Source: Arctopsyche grandis
Lineage: Eukaryota > Arthropoda > Insecta > Trichoptera > Hydropsychidae
Length of the DNA: 64,000 bases
Assembly (NCBI RefSeq): GCF_051622035.1
Contig: NC_135355.1
Location: 930,001-994,000, forward strand
Direction: 5' to 3'
In this document: positions 9,493-21,469 of the stretch, piece by piece
How positions within the stretch are numbered: position 1 is the first letter of the stretch
Layout of the letters: each line of letters begins with the position of its first letter
Notes under the pieces: model-generated
The model's database searches: none
The model's input: only the letters and a program-made list of their open reading frames with translations
Told to the model about the DNA's origin: nothing
Made by a program: the position numbers and the translations under genes

Positions 9493-11870
9493 AGTGAGTG
9501 CTCGCATAGTTTTGGGTTGACGAGCAAGTGGATGCTCCTCCAGGGTATTGCTATATGTTTCTCGTTCTTCCTTTCTTTCCCCTGCATAATTAATGTCTGG
9601 ATGGAGAAAACTGCTTGATATTCTGTAAGGGAAGCCGCTCGGCTTTTGTGTAAACTAAAAACAATGAGGGTAATTAATTTTAAATGTACAATATTAAAAT
9701 AACAATATTTAGGCTACGTTGAAGTCTCACCTATATATCATGTAATAACATCGTAGACAAATCAGCATTTTTTAATAATGTATCAAAAAATCTAAGATAT
9801 TGAGATACTCTTGCTTTGTATTATACTTTTAAGGTGGCCATTGGGGTAGAGATTTATTTCTAGAAATTTTTGTATCATTAGCTATCTCTCAGACAAGACT
9901 TTAATTCACAATACAATCACGGCTTGTGATCCCATTTGTGTTCATTGATTTTTGTAAAGACTCAGAATATTAAAATAGCAATATTGTTTTTTTAAATGTG
10001 GCTAATGATCTCTAGGTATGAAATTTTTCGTTGTCATACACAAGTTTATTCAAACAACAAATGTTCATAGAATGCATATATGTAAATATGTACATAAGTC
10101 AATGGCCACCTTTACAGTCATTCTCATATTATATCATGATTGTATACCTTTTATTTACAAAAATTAACATTCTAAACATTATATTTAAATATATATATCG
10201 TGTAATCATATGGACACTGACTGTATTGTATTGTATAGAGTGCGGCAAAGAAATGGGCGATTGCAAAAGTTAAATGACAAGAATTCGTTTTAAGTAATGT
10301 AGACATTTTAAATTAATTTGTATTATATTTACAAAAGGCGAGGTATTAATGTGTTCCAATTAAAATAAAATTATTTAAATCGTAAGTACAGTTTTAGTTA
10401 ATAGCTCAAATATTTGCATACATAAATTATTTGCAGCATTTTATAATAATTTATACAAGCTTTTGTGTGTTCAATTATTTTGTTACGTGAAAATAATTAT
10501 TTCCAATCGCCGAACTTTTTGCCGCATCGTTTAATAGAAACATCGTACTCTCAATTCATTCGATTATTTACATAGTTTCATTTAATATATTTAAAAATAT
10601 ATATAATTTGGAAAAAAAATATATATAAATATATAAATATTATACATGTACTTTAAAACAGTCATATTTTATAACATATAATGTCACAATAGAAAATAAT
10701 AATCAGTCGAGTCTTTGGTTTTCATTAGTTTTAAACGCATTTTAAAATATCTTTATATGTATAAATATTTACATATCACAATCAAAACACAATAAATAAA
10801 AATATGTGGTACATTTTATTTTCAAATACGTTGGAATTTTTATTTATTTATTTACACCATGTGTCATCTTTCTCCACGAAATGTAATATGAAATAAAATT
10901 GTGTTCCTTATTTACGTCCAATATGTGTAGATGACCTGGTTAAGTAAATTTTTTATAATAATAAATATAATTAAATATGTAAGGTAATATTCCTCAAAAC
11001 AATTTTGATTTTGATTTATTTTTTTATAATTCAATGTAAATATTGATACTCAATTCAATTATCATAGTTTGTTAATCGTTCAATTGTATCAAAACATTAA
11101 ATAAAAAATGTACTAAACTTTAAAGTGTTATTTATTATTTTTACACATTTTTTCAAATATTTTATAAACAATTTTATTTAAAAATATTTTGCTCGAACAG
11201 TTTAATTAAAATTTAGCGTACGCCCTTGTTATAATTCAACGTCATTAAAACCGAAATATGTTAATGACGCGAAAACAGAAATCGATCAAGCGACATATTT
11301 CAATTAAATTTTTGAAATTTATAATTACGTTTTCAGACTATTATTATTTAAAATTATATCGTTATTTTAATTTTATGTATTTGCTGTAAAATATTAGACT
11401 TTTTTGTTCAACAGCTTTAATCGAGTGTTTTTTTAACGATTCTACGAGTTAGAAATATTGTATTGTCAATTAGTCATCCAAATCATTAAATTTTATATAC
11501 AATTACAGTCAAACTATACTTACTAAGATGAAAGAAATTGAATTTTGATGTGAAAGAAGTGAAGTCATTAAGAAAACGAATGGCCAATAGAAGCCGTCCC
11601 ATAATAATATATGCGGGAAGCTGTAATGATCATCAAAGTATAATGTATATCGTATCTATAGCTAATTTCCCAACCGTTTTATCATGAAGTATAACCACGT
11701 AGAAGCTGAAGAACTATTTATATCTATGAGAGATTTATCTGAAGTCTAAATAAGTGTACACAAACATACCGAAAAGGATGGGAGGTAAATCCCTTATTCT
11801 TAATTATAAATAAAACATTTTTTTTACGAATAAAATCCACTTTCTGGGAACTTGACGAATACCAGACAAT
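9493..11870 (+). other. K2P 3' untranslated region and AT-rich flank
   Basis: Just after the second stop the sequence is moderately GC-rich (to about 9650), then becomes AT-rich. AATAAA-type signals occur near 10365, 10790 and 11100 and could end the K2P transcript; which one is used cannot be told. The short open frames here show no motif. Confidence 0.45.
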
Positions 11871-12330
11871 ATTTCAAAAACGGAATATTTGACTTGAAAT
11901 ATATTTTTGAGCTTGCAGGATCGCTCCGTGTAGATAGCAAACGGTCTGTGCGAGTTTGCACTCACCTGAGGGACTCCCGGTTCGCAAAGGGTTAATCGAA
12001 AACATTGAAATGCGATATCGAACGTCGGATTGGGTAATGTTGGGCAAATTTGCCAACTCCTTGCGACCCACCCCCTCTAAGTCGCTTTTCCGCTCAATAG
12101 AGCGCTCTTGTATCTGACAAGTGACGTTCGAGGCGGATCCGGTGCGGAAAATATGAATTTTCCGGCGCCATGTTCGTGCGATAAATTTGATTACACGTCA
12201 TGCAGAAAAACCGAAGGCAATATGGTGCCAACGAGGCCGATATGTGTGTGGGGGTGGATTTCGAGGTAAATATTAAATTTCGGACAGGCCAATAAACGCA
12301 AGCACGCTTGGTCACACCAGTGCCGCACTT
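11870..12330. other. GC-richer unique island
   Basis: About 450 bp with many CpG dinucleotides, no repeat match elsewhere in the window and no frame with recognisable domains. It could be a regulatory element or an exon of an unknown transcript. Confidence 0.35.
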
Positions 12331-12439
12331 TAAACACCCACTCTTTCTGCCTGTTCAAAATATCATTTTCCAGGGGTGATATTTATATTTTTTATTAAAT
12401 AAAATTTGAACTTATATTCTAAAAATAATTTAAAACTAA

Positions 12440-12960
12440 TAGTTTTACGAAATTATGTTCAAGATACATCTTATATCTATTTTAATAGCTACTGATCTAC
12501 TGATCATTTTCTATTTCACAATTTAATTTAATTTTGTTAGTAATCATAGTATTATACTATTCTAATGTTAATCTACGACATAATAGGAAAGAAAGCTCAA
12601 ACACCTATTAACAATTCTTATAAATGCTCATAATACATCTAATACATAATATTAATTAAAGACTCTAAAGTCGACGATCTAAAGCACATTGTGTTTAGAT
12701 AATCTGTGTTTATGTATACCTGAAGGGTATAGACATTTTGTTATAATCACCGAGATTCTTCACAAGTCTGTTAGTATGGTTATTAGTGATTCTGTCATAG
12801 AATCTACTGGTTAGTTTGTTAGTAATGTATGTAACGAACGGAATATTATATATGGCATGCAGTTTTTTCAACTTAGTATATATGGGTGTATTATAAATTA
12901 TTTTTACGGATTTATTTTGTATTATTTGGAGCTTGGAAAGGTTAGTATTCAAGGCGTTAT
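12440..12960 (-). pseudogene. LINE ORF2 C-terminal fragment plus 3' UTR
   Basis: On the minus strand, 12952-12710 reads LQIIQNKSVKIIYNTP, then LHAIYNIPFVTYITNKLTSR and YDRITNNHTNRLV. This is the arrangement seen after the reverse transcriptase domain in jockey-like non-LTR retrotransposons (QN...I...P...L...P...I...H.N.L). The plus-strand copy at 53165-53380 is nearly identical. The 3' UTR continues to about 12440 and shares the ctactgatctactgatc phrase. The element is truncated at its 5' end and is not functional. Confidence 0.75.
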
Positions 12961-13099
12961 TCCATACAGGTGAAGCATAGATTAAAAACTAATAGTATCA
13001 TTTCAATACATACAATTAAAATCGATTGACAACTACGTCTGTACGTACATATGTATGTATGAAAGGATATATTGTATTATTTAATTTTATTTAAAGTTT

Positions 13100-13144
13100 G
13101 GATCATTATAGCACTACAGGAATTCCTAATGCTCCACAATGGTC
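13100..13144 (-). repeat. LINE 3'-end stem-loop copy
   Basis: The sequence gatcattatagcactacagg...aatgctccacaatggtc is a diverged copy of the stem-loop at 44251-44296, 49611-49656, 24739-24788 and 25013-25055. Confidence 0.6.
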
Positions 13145-14690
13145 AAAAATATAACAGAAAAGAAACAAAAAAATAAATAAAGAAATTAGACATGAAAAAA
13201 ACCAAACATATATATAAACACAAACAACACATTTAACACAATCATAAAAATAATAAGCTATATAATAGCGGATAATAATAATAATTAGAAATTATAAAAC
13301 ACAACAAACAAGTGAATATATTATAAAAGAAAAAAGATAAAGAAAAATAAATATAAACATGTATATATGTACACAGACAAAAATACATTTATACATAATA
13401 AATAAACAGATTTTAAAACAAGCACTAAAATAAATAAGATCTAATGAAAAGATAAATAAAATTAAGAGAAATGGGTTCGTGTTAGGATGTTATCGTATGT
13501 ATAACAAATACAAAAATCAGAGGATTTCGATAACAGGTATTTATTTATTTATAAGAAAATATTATACAATTAAAAATTAAAATGTAGGCAAAATTTCAGA
13601 GTTGAGTATAAGGAGTCAATAGATTTTGTTATTGATGTGTTTTTATTGTATGTAGGTATGTATGTCTTGAAAAAAATCATCATGATTTATTTGAAGAAGA
13701 AATAATGAAGGAAAATAGTGAAATTATATTTTCACTGTTGTATGTTCATTTTTTTTATATTACAGTAACAGGGATGGGTTTGAAATATGTTTTAGATTTT
13801 TTTTAATAAAATTTATCTATTGCCTTTCGATTTTTAAAGAAGCAGGTACGTGAATGTTAAAAGGAAAATTTGTGCAAAAGTTTTAATAATAATGCCTCAA
13901 AAATGAAGTCTTAAAAGAGACCTTATTCACAAGATGTCATGTGAAGTATAAAATTTTCATACGTTCCATATAATTGTATGTAACATTATTAAAATTGGTT
14001 CATTACCAAAAAAAATATTGATTCTGTAGTGTACAAATTCATAATATTTTTAATTAAAACAATACAAATTGAAACATTCTGAAATACAATGAAATTAGAA
14101 TAGAGTTCATACAACAAGGACCTGAACGATTGCAAGGAGTAAATGAATGGGTCAAATTTGGATGAAAGAAAACTTTATAAGATAAGAAAAGGGCTGAGAT
14201 GGAATAAAATAAGAACGCAGAGATTTATTTATTAATTTATTAAAAAATCAACAGGCAACAGATGTAGAAATTCATAAAAATAAAGAATAAATATAACAGA
14301 ATAACATCTGAGCCCAAATATAGATTTTTACAAAATACATAATACATGTACATATCTAGTACATATAGACAAACAAATGAAAAAAAACTAAAATATGACT
14401 AAATAAACATAAAGTGATATAATATAATTGGATAAAGAATATATAATAAATTCTAATAGATTCTAGATTAAAATTGTATCTTGCAAGATCCAACTAGGTA
14501 TGCATGTAGTATAGGAAATGATTGAATGTGAGTAAAGATAACCAGATTATCCAATTGATATGAGTAAGAATCATCTGAATAATTGTACTTTTTGACATAA
14601 TTTATCTACATAATAAATAAAGTATGTGTTTGAAAATAAAAATAAAAAAATATGACCAAATTATTTATTTGTTTATCATCAAATTATAAT
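13145..14690. other. AT-rich intergenic stretch
   Basis: Very AT-rich, without supported genes or repeat families. It ends in AATAAA-type motifs near 14660-14670 that suit the kelch-like gene as polyadenylation signals on the minus strand. Confidence 0.5.
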
Positions 14691-14693
14691 GAT

Positions 14694-17600
14694 TTAGTTA
14701 AACAGCATTGCAGTATATGGCACATGCATTATAAGAGGTGAGGATCTTTGAGTGTTGAGATTGGCCAAAACCTTTTTATATGTTTTGTCGGTTGCACTAT
14801 ATTCTGTATAAGTCTCTAGAGGCTCGAGATTTCCACCTAAAAAACGACGAATTGAGCATTATAAATTCATTTCAATTTCATATTTGCTTTATACTAATTC
14901 AACCAACTCACCTATGGCCAAGAATTTGTCACCGAACATATATATGCTGCTACTCGTTTGAGGACTTGGCAAATCGCAATACGTAGTCCATTTATTTAAA
15001 CCGATATGATAAGAATCGACGGCCGTTATAATATCATTTCCTTCTCCACGACCCCCGACTACTATAATTTTTCCAGAAATTTGAGCACTCTGAAAAATAG
15101 ATTTATATTATAATGTGTATCAGTATGGAATGGAAAATTTTGTTTGAATTTTGTTCGTCTCTATGTATGCAGATATATAATATTTACTGAATGCGAATGT
15201 CTTTTGCGAGGCATCTCCTTAAAATTAGTCCATTCAACTAGTTCGTATTCAGGTGAATACATTTGAAGATCATCGACAATCATTTCTTTATTATCCTTGT
15301 ATGTAACACCGCCAGTTACAAATATCTTACCATTAACAACAATAGCGGAATGCTTAGCGACAGGAGTCAGCAATGGATTTTTCTCAACTTCCCATTCAAG
15401 TGTATTGCTATTCCACCTATTGAAAACCAAGCAATTCTGTTAAACAAAATTGAAACTCAAAACGTTTATTTCAATTAATGAAAGTGCATTTGGGGGAATA
15501 CTGAATGCTGTTTTTAATTGAAATCTCATTTGGATACATTGAACGCGTTTGGAGAAAAATCAGGACCTGTATTTAAATTATTTGATTATATAATGACAAT
15601 CTGAAACTGAAATTTGATTATATAACCACAATCTTATTATGCTTGACAAAAATTCAGTTCAACCCATCTAGTGGCTTGGGAGATAAAAAATAGTTTTAAA
15701 AAAATAAAAAGGAGAGGTACCAATTCTAGTAGACTTTAAAATTTACAATGCAAGAATAAATATTCTAGTAATTAATACTTAAGTTTAAGATATCGGAATT
15801 ATGTATCTATAAAATACACGTACAAACACACACACACACACACACACCATTAAAACGTAATTAGGGGTCGATTCTGAGTATAAACCAGCTAAAATGTCAT
15901 AGCTGAATTTACTCACGATAAATAAAAATGCGAATGCACTCATACAAGTATAAAACGCTGTTTTCTAACCACGATGAAGATAAATGGAAAACGAAAACAT
16001 GGATGAGAGTTTTCTATGATAAAACCGCACATAAAAAGCAAATCATAAAACAAACCGGTAAAATTTTGTGCAAAATTGTTCATCTTTGGTCCCAAACTCA
16101 TATTCGTTGCTACAATAAAACATCATCAAAAATTATTCACTTTATCTATATATGTACACTAAAAATGCATTTCTTTTAAATATACATATTTTTCCATGTG
16201 CAGTTTTATTTGATAACTGGGTGCGAGGTACGATTAGACTAACCGAGATAGTGAAGAGATTGAAATGACACTGGAATTAAACGAACGAATGTTGGATAAG
16301 AGAAGAGCTCAAATAGTAACTGAGAGAATAAGCCACGATTAAGATAAGTGAACAAACTGAGGAAAAAGAGGTTGACAAGATATAGAAGATGCAAAATGTT
16401 GGAGAAGCTTTTGTCAACAGTGGATCGAAAATTATGATAATAAATAGAGTTGGTGACATCCTAGACAAAGTAAGATAAGATAAAATTTAAAAACAATAAT
16501 TTGAATTATACATTTGAACTCACTTTTCTACTGAGGACAGAAATTTGGTCTTTTCAACTCTACCACCGATCGCATACACATCAGTAGAAGATTCCAATTC
16601 CAACACAACTGCAGCATGTTCATAGCGACTGTTTTTCAATGGATTTAATGTATACTTTTGGCCGTCTTTGAAATCAATATAATCCACCTGAATAAACTAT
16701 TGTATAAATGTGCACATTATAATTGCGGTAATAATTTCAATGATAAATTACAGTTTTCTCTCCAGAATTAGAGTCCTTCGACCCGCCAATGATCAACATT
16801 CGATCATCGAGAAGAACAGTTGCGAATTGACTCCTCTCGAATTGGCAATCTTTAGATTGAGTCCATGCATTTTTCTCATCATCGTATATCTCGATCGTAT
16901 CTTTTCCCTAAAACGCATCGTACAAAGACAATAAATCAATATTACATTTGAGCACTGATAATGATGAAATATATGCACACTCACTTTGGATTCATCGGAA
17001 CTAACGACGATCAATTTTGACGATTTTTTACGACTCTTATCTGTTTTGTTAGATTTGTTTGAAGAAAGAGATTCAATGGCTTCACCTATGACTTGGACGA
17101 GATCTGGATATTCACTGTAGTATTGCAGAACTGTATCAGATAAATTCTGAAGAGAAAATTAGATAATATTGTAATAATATCTATCAGAAACATTATACAT
17201 ATTTTTTTATAAATCATCACCTCCAATGACACGGCAGAGAGTCTCAAACATTTGAACAAATCAGGTAAATGTATTTTACGCGTTTCGAAATCGGTTTTGA
17301 CCCACAATCTCACTGCCTTGAAGACGTATTCCTCGGAAAGGGTGACTAAATCATCGGAAGAGATGATTTCAATCACTGTAGAAGCTGGCAGAGAGAGAAA
17401 ATCGGAAGTTTTATACACCTGAAACAGTAAAAAAAAAAATAGTACATATTATTTTCCTTTACATATACATACATCAAAACATTCTTTTTATAATTGACTC
17501 ACTGCCCAAAATTTCTCTATAATCAAATTCATTGCTTTCTTTTTCAAATTTGAATCCGTTGAATTTTTCAAAATATCCCAACAATTTGTAAGATCTTCTT

Positions 17601-18081
17601 TCGAATACATATGGGTTGTATCGATTCCGATATCTTTAGCAAATTCTATGAATTGTTCACGCTCACTGTCGATGACGGCTAAAAAGTAATTAAAAAAAAA
17701 TTAAACAAATTCAAATTATTCCATTTTGACTTGTATATATGATCATACATATTTCGCCAGTGTAGCAATATTTCAAAACTGCATCCAGAACGCTTTGGGT
17801 ATATTTCATAATTAAACTGACATCTAGACCTTCACTATTATTAAATAGTTTACTCTTGAAAGCTAAAACGCCGGCATTTGCATAAATACTAAAATAATAT
17901 AAAAAATCAATAAGAATTCAATTTATTTGTTTATTATATTATAACTAAATTACCTTTTGGAACTATCATCGTCGTCATCTTCTTGGATCATAAATTCGCA
18001 ATGTTCCTTTTTCACCATACACTCATATAAGAATTTATTCAGCGAGACAGCATATTCTTCATTAATTACAACATCAGCCAT
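14694..18081 (-). CDS. BTB-BACK-kelch (kelch-like) protein, complete ten-exon gene
   Basis: Kelch-like proteins usually act as substrate adaptors of Cullin-3 ubiquitin ligases. Coding exons (minus strand): 18081-17954, 17888-17749, 17678-17503, 17418-17221, 17146-16985, 16907-16752, 16687-16524, 15416-15188, 15089-14912, 14836-14694. All introns are GT-AG, phases agree, and the sum is 1674 bp (557 residues plus TAA). The start is MADVVINEEY with purine at -3 and G at +4. Residues 1-90 form a short, divergent BTB domain (AFKSKLF; DAVLKYCYTGE), 90-214 a BACK domain (CWDIL; LSEEYVFKAVRLWV), and about 235-260 a Lys/Ser-rich linker. From about 258 there are kelch blades, with MLIIGG, VYAIGG, IFVTGG, IIVVGG and FLAIGG; the first blade (LIVVSS) lacks the glycine pair. 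Length suits the family. The BTB is weaker than usual, so Cullin-3 binding is uncertain; the ortholog was not recognised. Confidence 0.92.
15417..16523 (-). other. Longest intron of the kelch-like gene
   Basis: This 1.1-kb intron lies between exons 7 and 8, inside the kelch domain, while the other introns are 30-110 bp. It holds a (CA)n run near 15830-15847 and no recognisable insertion. Confidence 0.8.
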
Positions 18082-18089
18082 CTTGTCTT

Positions 18090-18660
18090 CAAGTTTCACT
18101 GAAGCCAATTAATATAATACGATATTCAAATATTCAAAAACAAATTTGAAAATGACTTGCTTACACTTACTACACTTATGTCAGTCATGCGGTGTGCAAC
18201 ATCTCCTTATATACATATGTATGATTGATAAGAAACCGCAGTTTGAAAACATATTCAGGACAATACAGAACGATACATTTCAAAAACAACATACAATATA
18301 TACCGCAATCACTATTGAGATGTATTATAAGGAGAAACCTCAAACATTCTTGAAAGTACGTAAGTGTATAACAACATTATCTTAGTGGCGTGCGGCTTGT
18401 GAGGAAAAATAAATAATATATTACATAATATTATTTACTTTTATACTCTTAAAAAAATATGATGTGTGTGTGTTCCATGAAAAGTATAAGCAGCATGTTT
18501 CAGGATGAAATCTTATGGGAAGTTAGACAAAAAAATGAGTTTTAAAATGAATTAAAATACACACATAAATATCAAGGTAATGGCCATAGCATTGGCTTTA
18601 TTGGTACATAGTTTTATGCCATTAGTGTTTAAATATGATATCGGGCATATAAGCATGGTT
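18090..18660. other. Upstream region of the kelch-like gene
   Basis: This is the 5' flank of the minus-strand kelch-like gene and must hold its promoter or first untranslated exon. No core promoter motif can be called with confidence, and no second gene is visible. Confidence 0.4.
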
Positions 18661-18669
18661 CGAATAAAG

Positions 18670-19100
18670 AGCAGCTGGGGCCGTATATCGGCAATAACGT
18701 GGCAAAGTCTTCCAAGTCATCCATCGTCTCTGGTTTATCGACGCAGACTAACGACTTCATAATCCAAAGTTGTCCAATTTTCGACCACTTTTTCGATCAG
18801 CTAGGGCTGTATATCGGCAATAACGCGGCAAAAGCTTCCAAGTCATCCATCGTCTCTGGTTTATCAGCGCAGACTAGCGACTTCATATATCCCCACAGAA
18901 AATAATCCAAAGTTGTTCAATTTTCGACCACTTTTTCGATCAGCTGGGGCCGTATATTGGCAATAACGCGGCAAAGGCTTCCAAGTCATCCATCGTCTCT
19001 GGTTTATCGGCGCAGACTAGTGACTTCACATGTCCCAACAGAAAATAATCCAAAGTTGTTAAATCATACGATCTTTGGAAGCCAATTCACGACCGTAAAA
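18670..19100 (-). pseudogene. Tandemly triplicated mariner-like transposase C-terminal fragment
   Basis: On the minus strand the copy nearest 19070 reads RSYDLTTLDYFLLGHVKSLV, then CADKPETMDDLEAFAALLPI. This matches the last catalytic-Asp block of Tc1/mariner-type transposases (pattern RSPDLxPLDFFLWGxVK). The block occurs three times in tandem, with repeat starts (plus strand) near 18672, 18798 and 18941. The first unit lacks the 17-bp segment with atccccacagaaaa and so is 126 bp rather than 143. Each copy ends in a stop after IYGPS. No inverted terminal repeats were found. Confidence 0.8.
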
Positions 19101-19409
19101 TGGACGTAGCGCAAGGTTGATTTTGCGAATTGAACCAGGAATTTCGAAATAAATTTGCACAATTTTTAAGCGTTGCTATGACGTGAATATATTTAAAATG
19201 GCAAACCAAATTGGGCACAAATAAGCTACCAAATTTAAAATTGACTGTCGTTGGAAAAAAATTGCCAATTCATAAAACAAACCTTTAAATAAAACATCTT
19301 TTATATGTATACCTTTCAGCTAATGCCGATATGCGGCCACGGTAAAAATTCTCATTAGGACTCATATACCACATATTCTAAATAAATTTTTTCATATTGA
19401 ACTACATAT

Positions 19410-19815
19410 GTTAAGTGCGTCACACTAAAATGATAACAAATTTTGACAAGCTTCCAAACACAGACCTGACAATAAAACCTCGCCGGATCTCTTTCGGAAA
19501 ATTTTCACGGAAAATCCTAGAAAAATGTCGTTTGTTTGCTGTTGCGATTTATCCGTCGTGCCGTATCTGCGTCTGGCTGCGAAAATCACGCATTATAATG
19601 ACAAAAGCCTTAAAGCCATTGACGGCTGGATGTCAATCGCGTCTCCGCCATTTTCAATCACAACTCCGAATATAAATCAGAATCTGACAGATCGGTTGAC
19701 ACCGGAGCGCTACCCATAAATTTGCTTACACACCCCATCCTCTCCACCCCTCTCCTTCCATTGAAACCCACCCCCACAATACGTTCACTCTCTACCATGG
19801 CAAGCCACGTACGCT
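19410..19815. other. GC-richer unique island
   Basis: About 400 bp of mixed composition, free of the repeats seen elsewhere. Two overlapping short frames show no domain. It ends against the target duplication of the next element. Confidence 0.35.
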
Positions 19816-19825
19816 CCATCTTGTA

Positions 19826-21458
19826 GGGAACTAATTATTTGGTGGGTTAAGAATAACTAAAATGATCAGTTAAAAATTAATTTTAATGATCAGTAATTTA
19901 TTAAATAATTGATCAGATAAATAATATAAATGATAAGTTAAACCAAATAAATTATCATTTTTGACAGTTGGATGATAGCGTGTCGCCCATCTTAGATCTT
20001 AACAGCCAACATTTATTTATTTAAGGGTCAAGTTAGGTTAGGTTAAGTTAGGGTGAGCCCTATTAATTTAAGATTATGTTGTTAGGGTCAGTATTTATTA
20101 ATTTAACAGACATGCGAGAACTAAGATAGTGAGACTGAAATGAACTTGGAGAGAGGGGCTAGGACTGAGGGGGTTGGAAACGGAGAGAGGGTCAATATTT
20201 TTTTATCAACGATGTTCAAGTTGTTGTCAAACACATATCCAAGAAAAAGTCAGACGAAGGGAAAAAACAAAAACCAAAGTCCAGGAGAAAAGCGAAAAAT
20301 CAAAACACCAGTGAACGTCAGATTTTATCAACACTTGGTCCGGCGTAAACAAAGAAACGCACGCGGATGCAGAGTACACTACCGAAAACGACCCGATATG
20401 GCAACATTGGCTCTACTTCATCTGTCAGAATGCGTAAAATTGATCGTTTCATTTAATAACTAATCATTTATTTTAAAATCTTATCATTTCGTTTTATAAA
20501 CTGATAATTTTGGTTTAATTACTGCTCATATTATTTAAATACTTATCGTTCTATTTAATAACTGATCGCATAGCAACTGATCAATACGAACTAATCATTT
20601 ATTATATTCACTGATCAATCCATTATTTTAACCTACCAAATGGTTTTTTTTACATATCTCCTTTACGTTTCACATGGCTTTCGTGTCAGTGGTCATTTTT
20701 ATCTCTTATCCGATTGTTTTCATACTTTGCCATATTGCTCATTTTGGTCATCAATACACGTTAATGTATCGTCTTCCATTACGTTGGAGATAAAATATCG
20801 TATACAACGCATTTTAAACACGCGGAAAGTAAATCTCCCTGACGTTTAATAAGCGTCCGTCCCGTATCTTCCAACCTGTTCGCCTTGATATGGTGATATA
20901 AGATTTAAATTGTTTAAACGCCTATAATTCACTCTATATTTTATGAAATTTGCTCTATTGGTTCTCGTTATCTCTAATATATAAATATTTATAGTTTTGA
21001 CTCTCATATGTATATATAAATTTCAAATTTGGCGTGTAGCTTCTTGTAGGGTAATACACGATATATATTGATTTATGGCCAAATGTGTCAAATCTGACAT
21101 TTCACGGCTTAAAGTATATCTCTTCACGGAGTTTTATCTGCGAGATAAGTATTCAATAATAAGTTATGTTGTATCTAATTGTTAATATGATTTACAATAA
21201 GCTTACATACATTTAGTTTCTTACTATAAGCTTACATACATACATCACATACAATTATTTTTGGTTATCAGCTGATTTAATTTATCTGATGATTGAAAAG
21301 TTCATTTCTGTAAATACATAAACTCATTTATGGACAATCATCCATTGATAAACTATTCTTAAAGTAATCTTAGTATTAATAAACTATTACTGTAAGGTTA
21401 TTAATAAACTATTATTACTGATCAAAATGATTTTTTTACTGATCGGTTAAATAGAAGC
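19826..21458. mobile_element. Insertion with 10-bp target duplication, subterminal GATCA boxes and nested repeat
   Basis: The 1633-bp segment is bounded by identical ccatcttgta decamers at 19816-19825 and 21459-21468. Both ends are packed with tgatcagt/actgatca boxes separated by AT-rich spacers (19860-19960, 20440-20625, 21280-21450). Terminal inverted repeats are weak. The middle (20120-20440) is a GC-richer stretch with a 107-codon open frame without a known domain. Copy B of family M is nested at 20645-21265. A 9-11 bp duplication is typical of MULE-type elements, so that class is a guess. Confidence 0.6.
20645..21265 (+). mobile_element. Family M repeat, subfamily I, copy B
   Basis: It runs from cctttacgtttcacatggct to the aagcttacatacatac end and is nearly identical to copy C at 54625-55215. 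It carries the core ccatattgctcattttggtc. Confidence 0.8.
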
Positions 21459-21469
21459 CCATCTTGTAT

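Noticed and set aside
20140-20463. 107-codon open frame as a host gene
   Set aside because: It lies inside an element with target duplications and has a basic, low-complexity composition; kept only as possible captured sequence.
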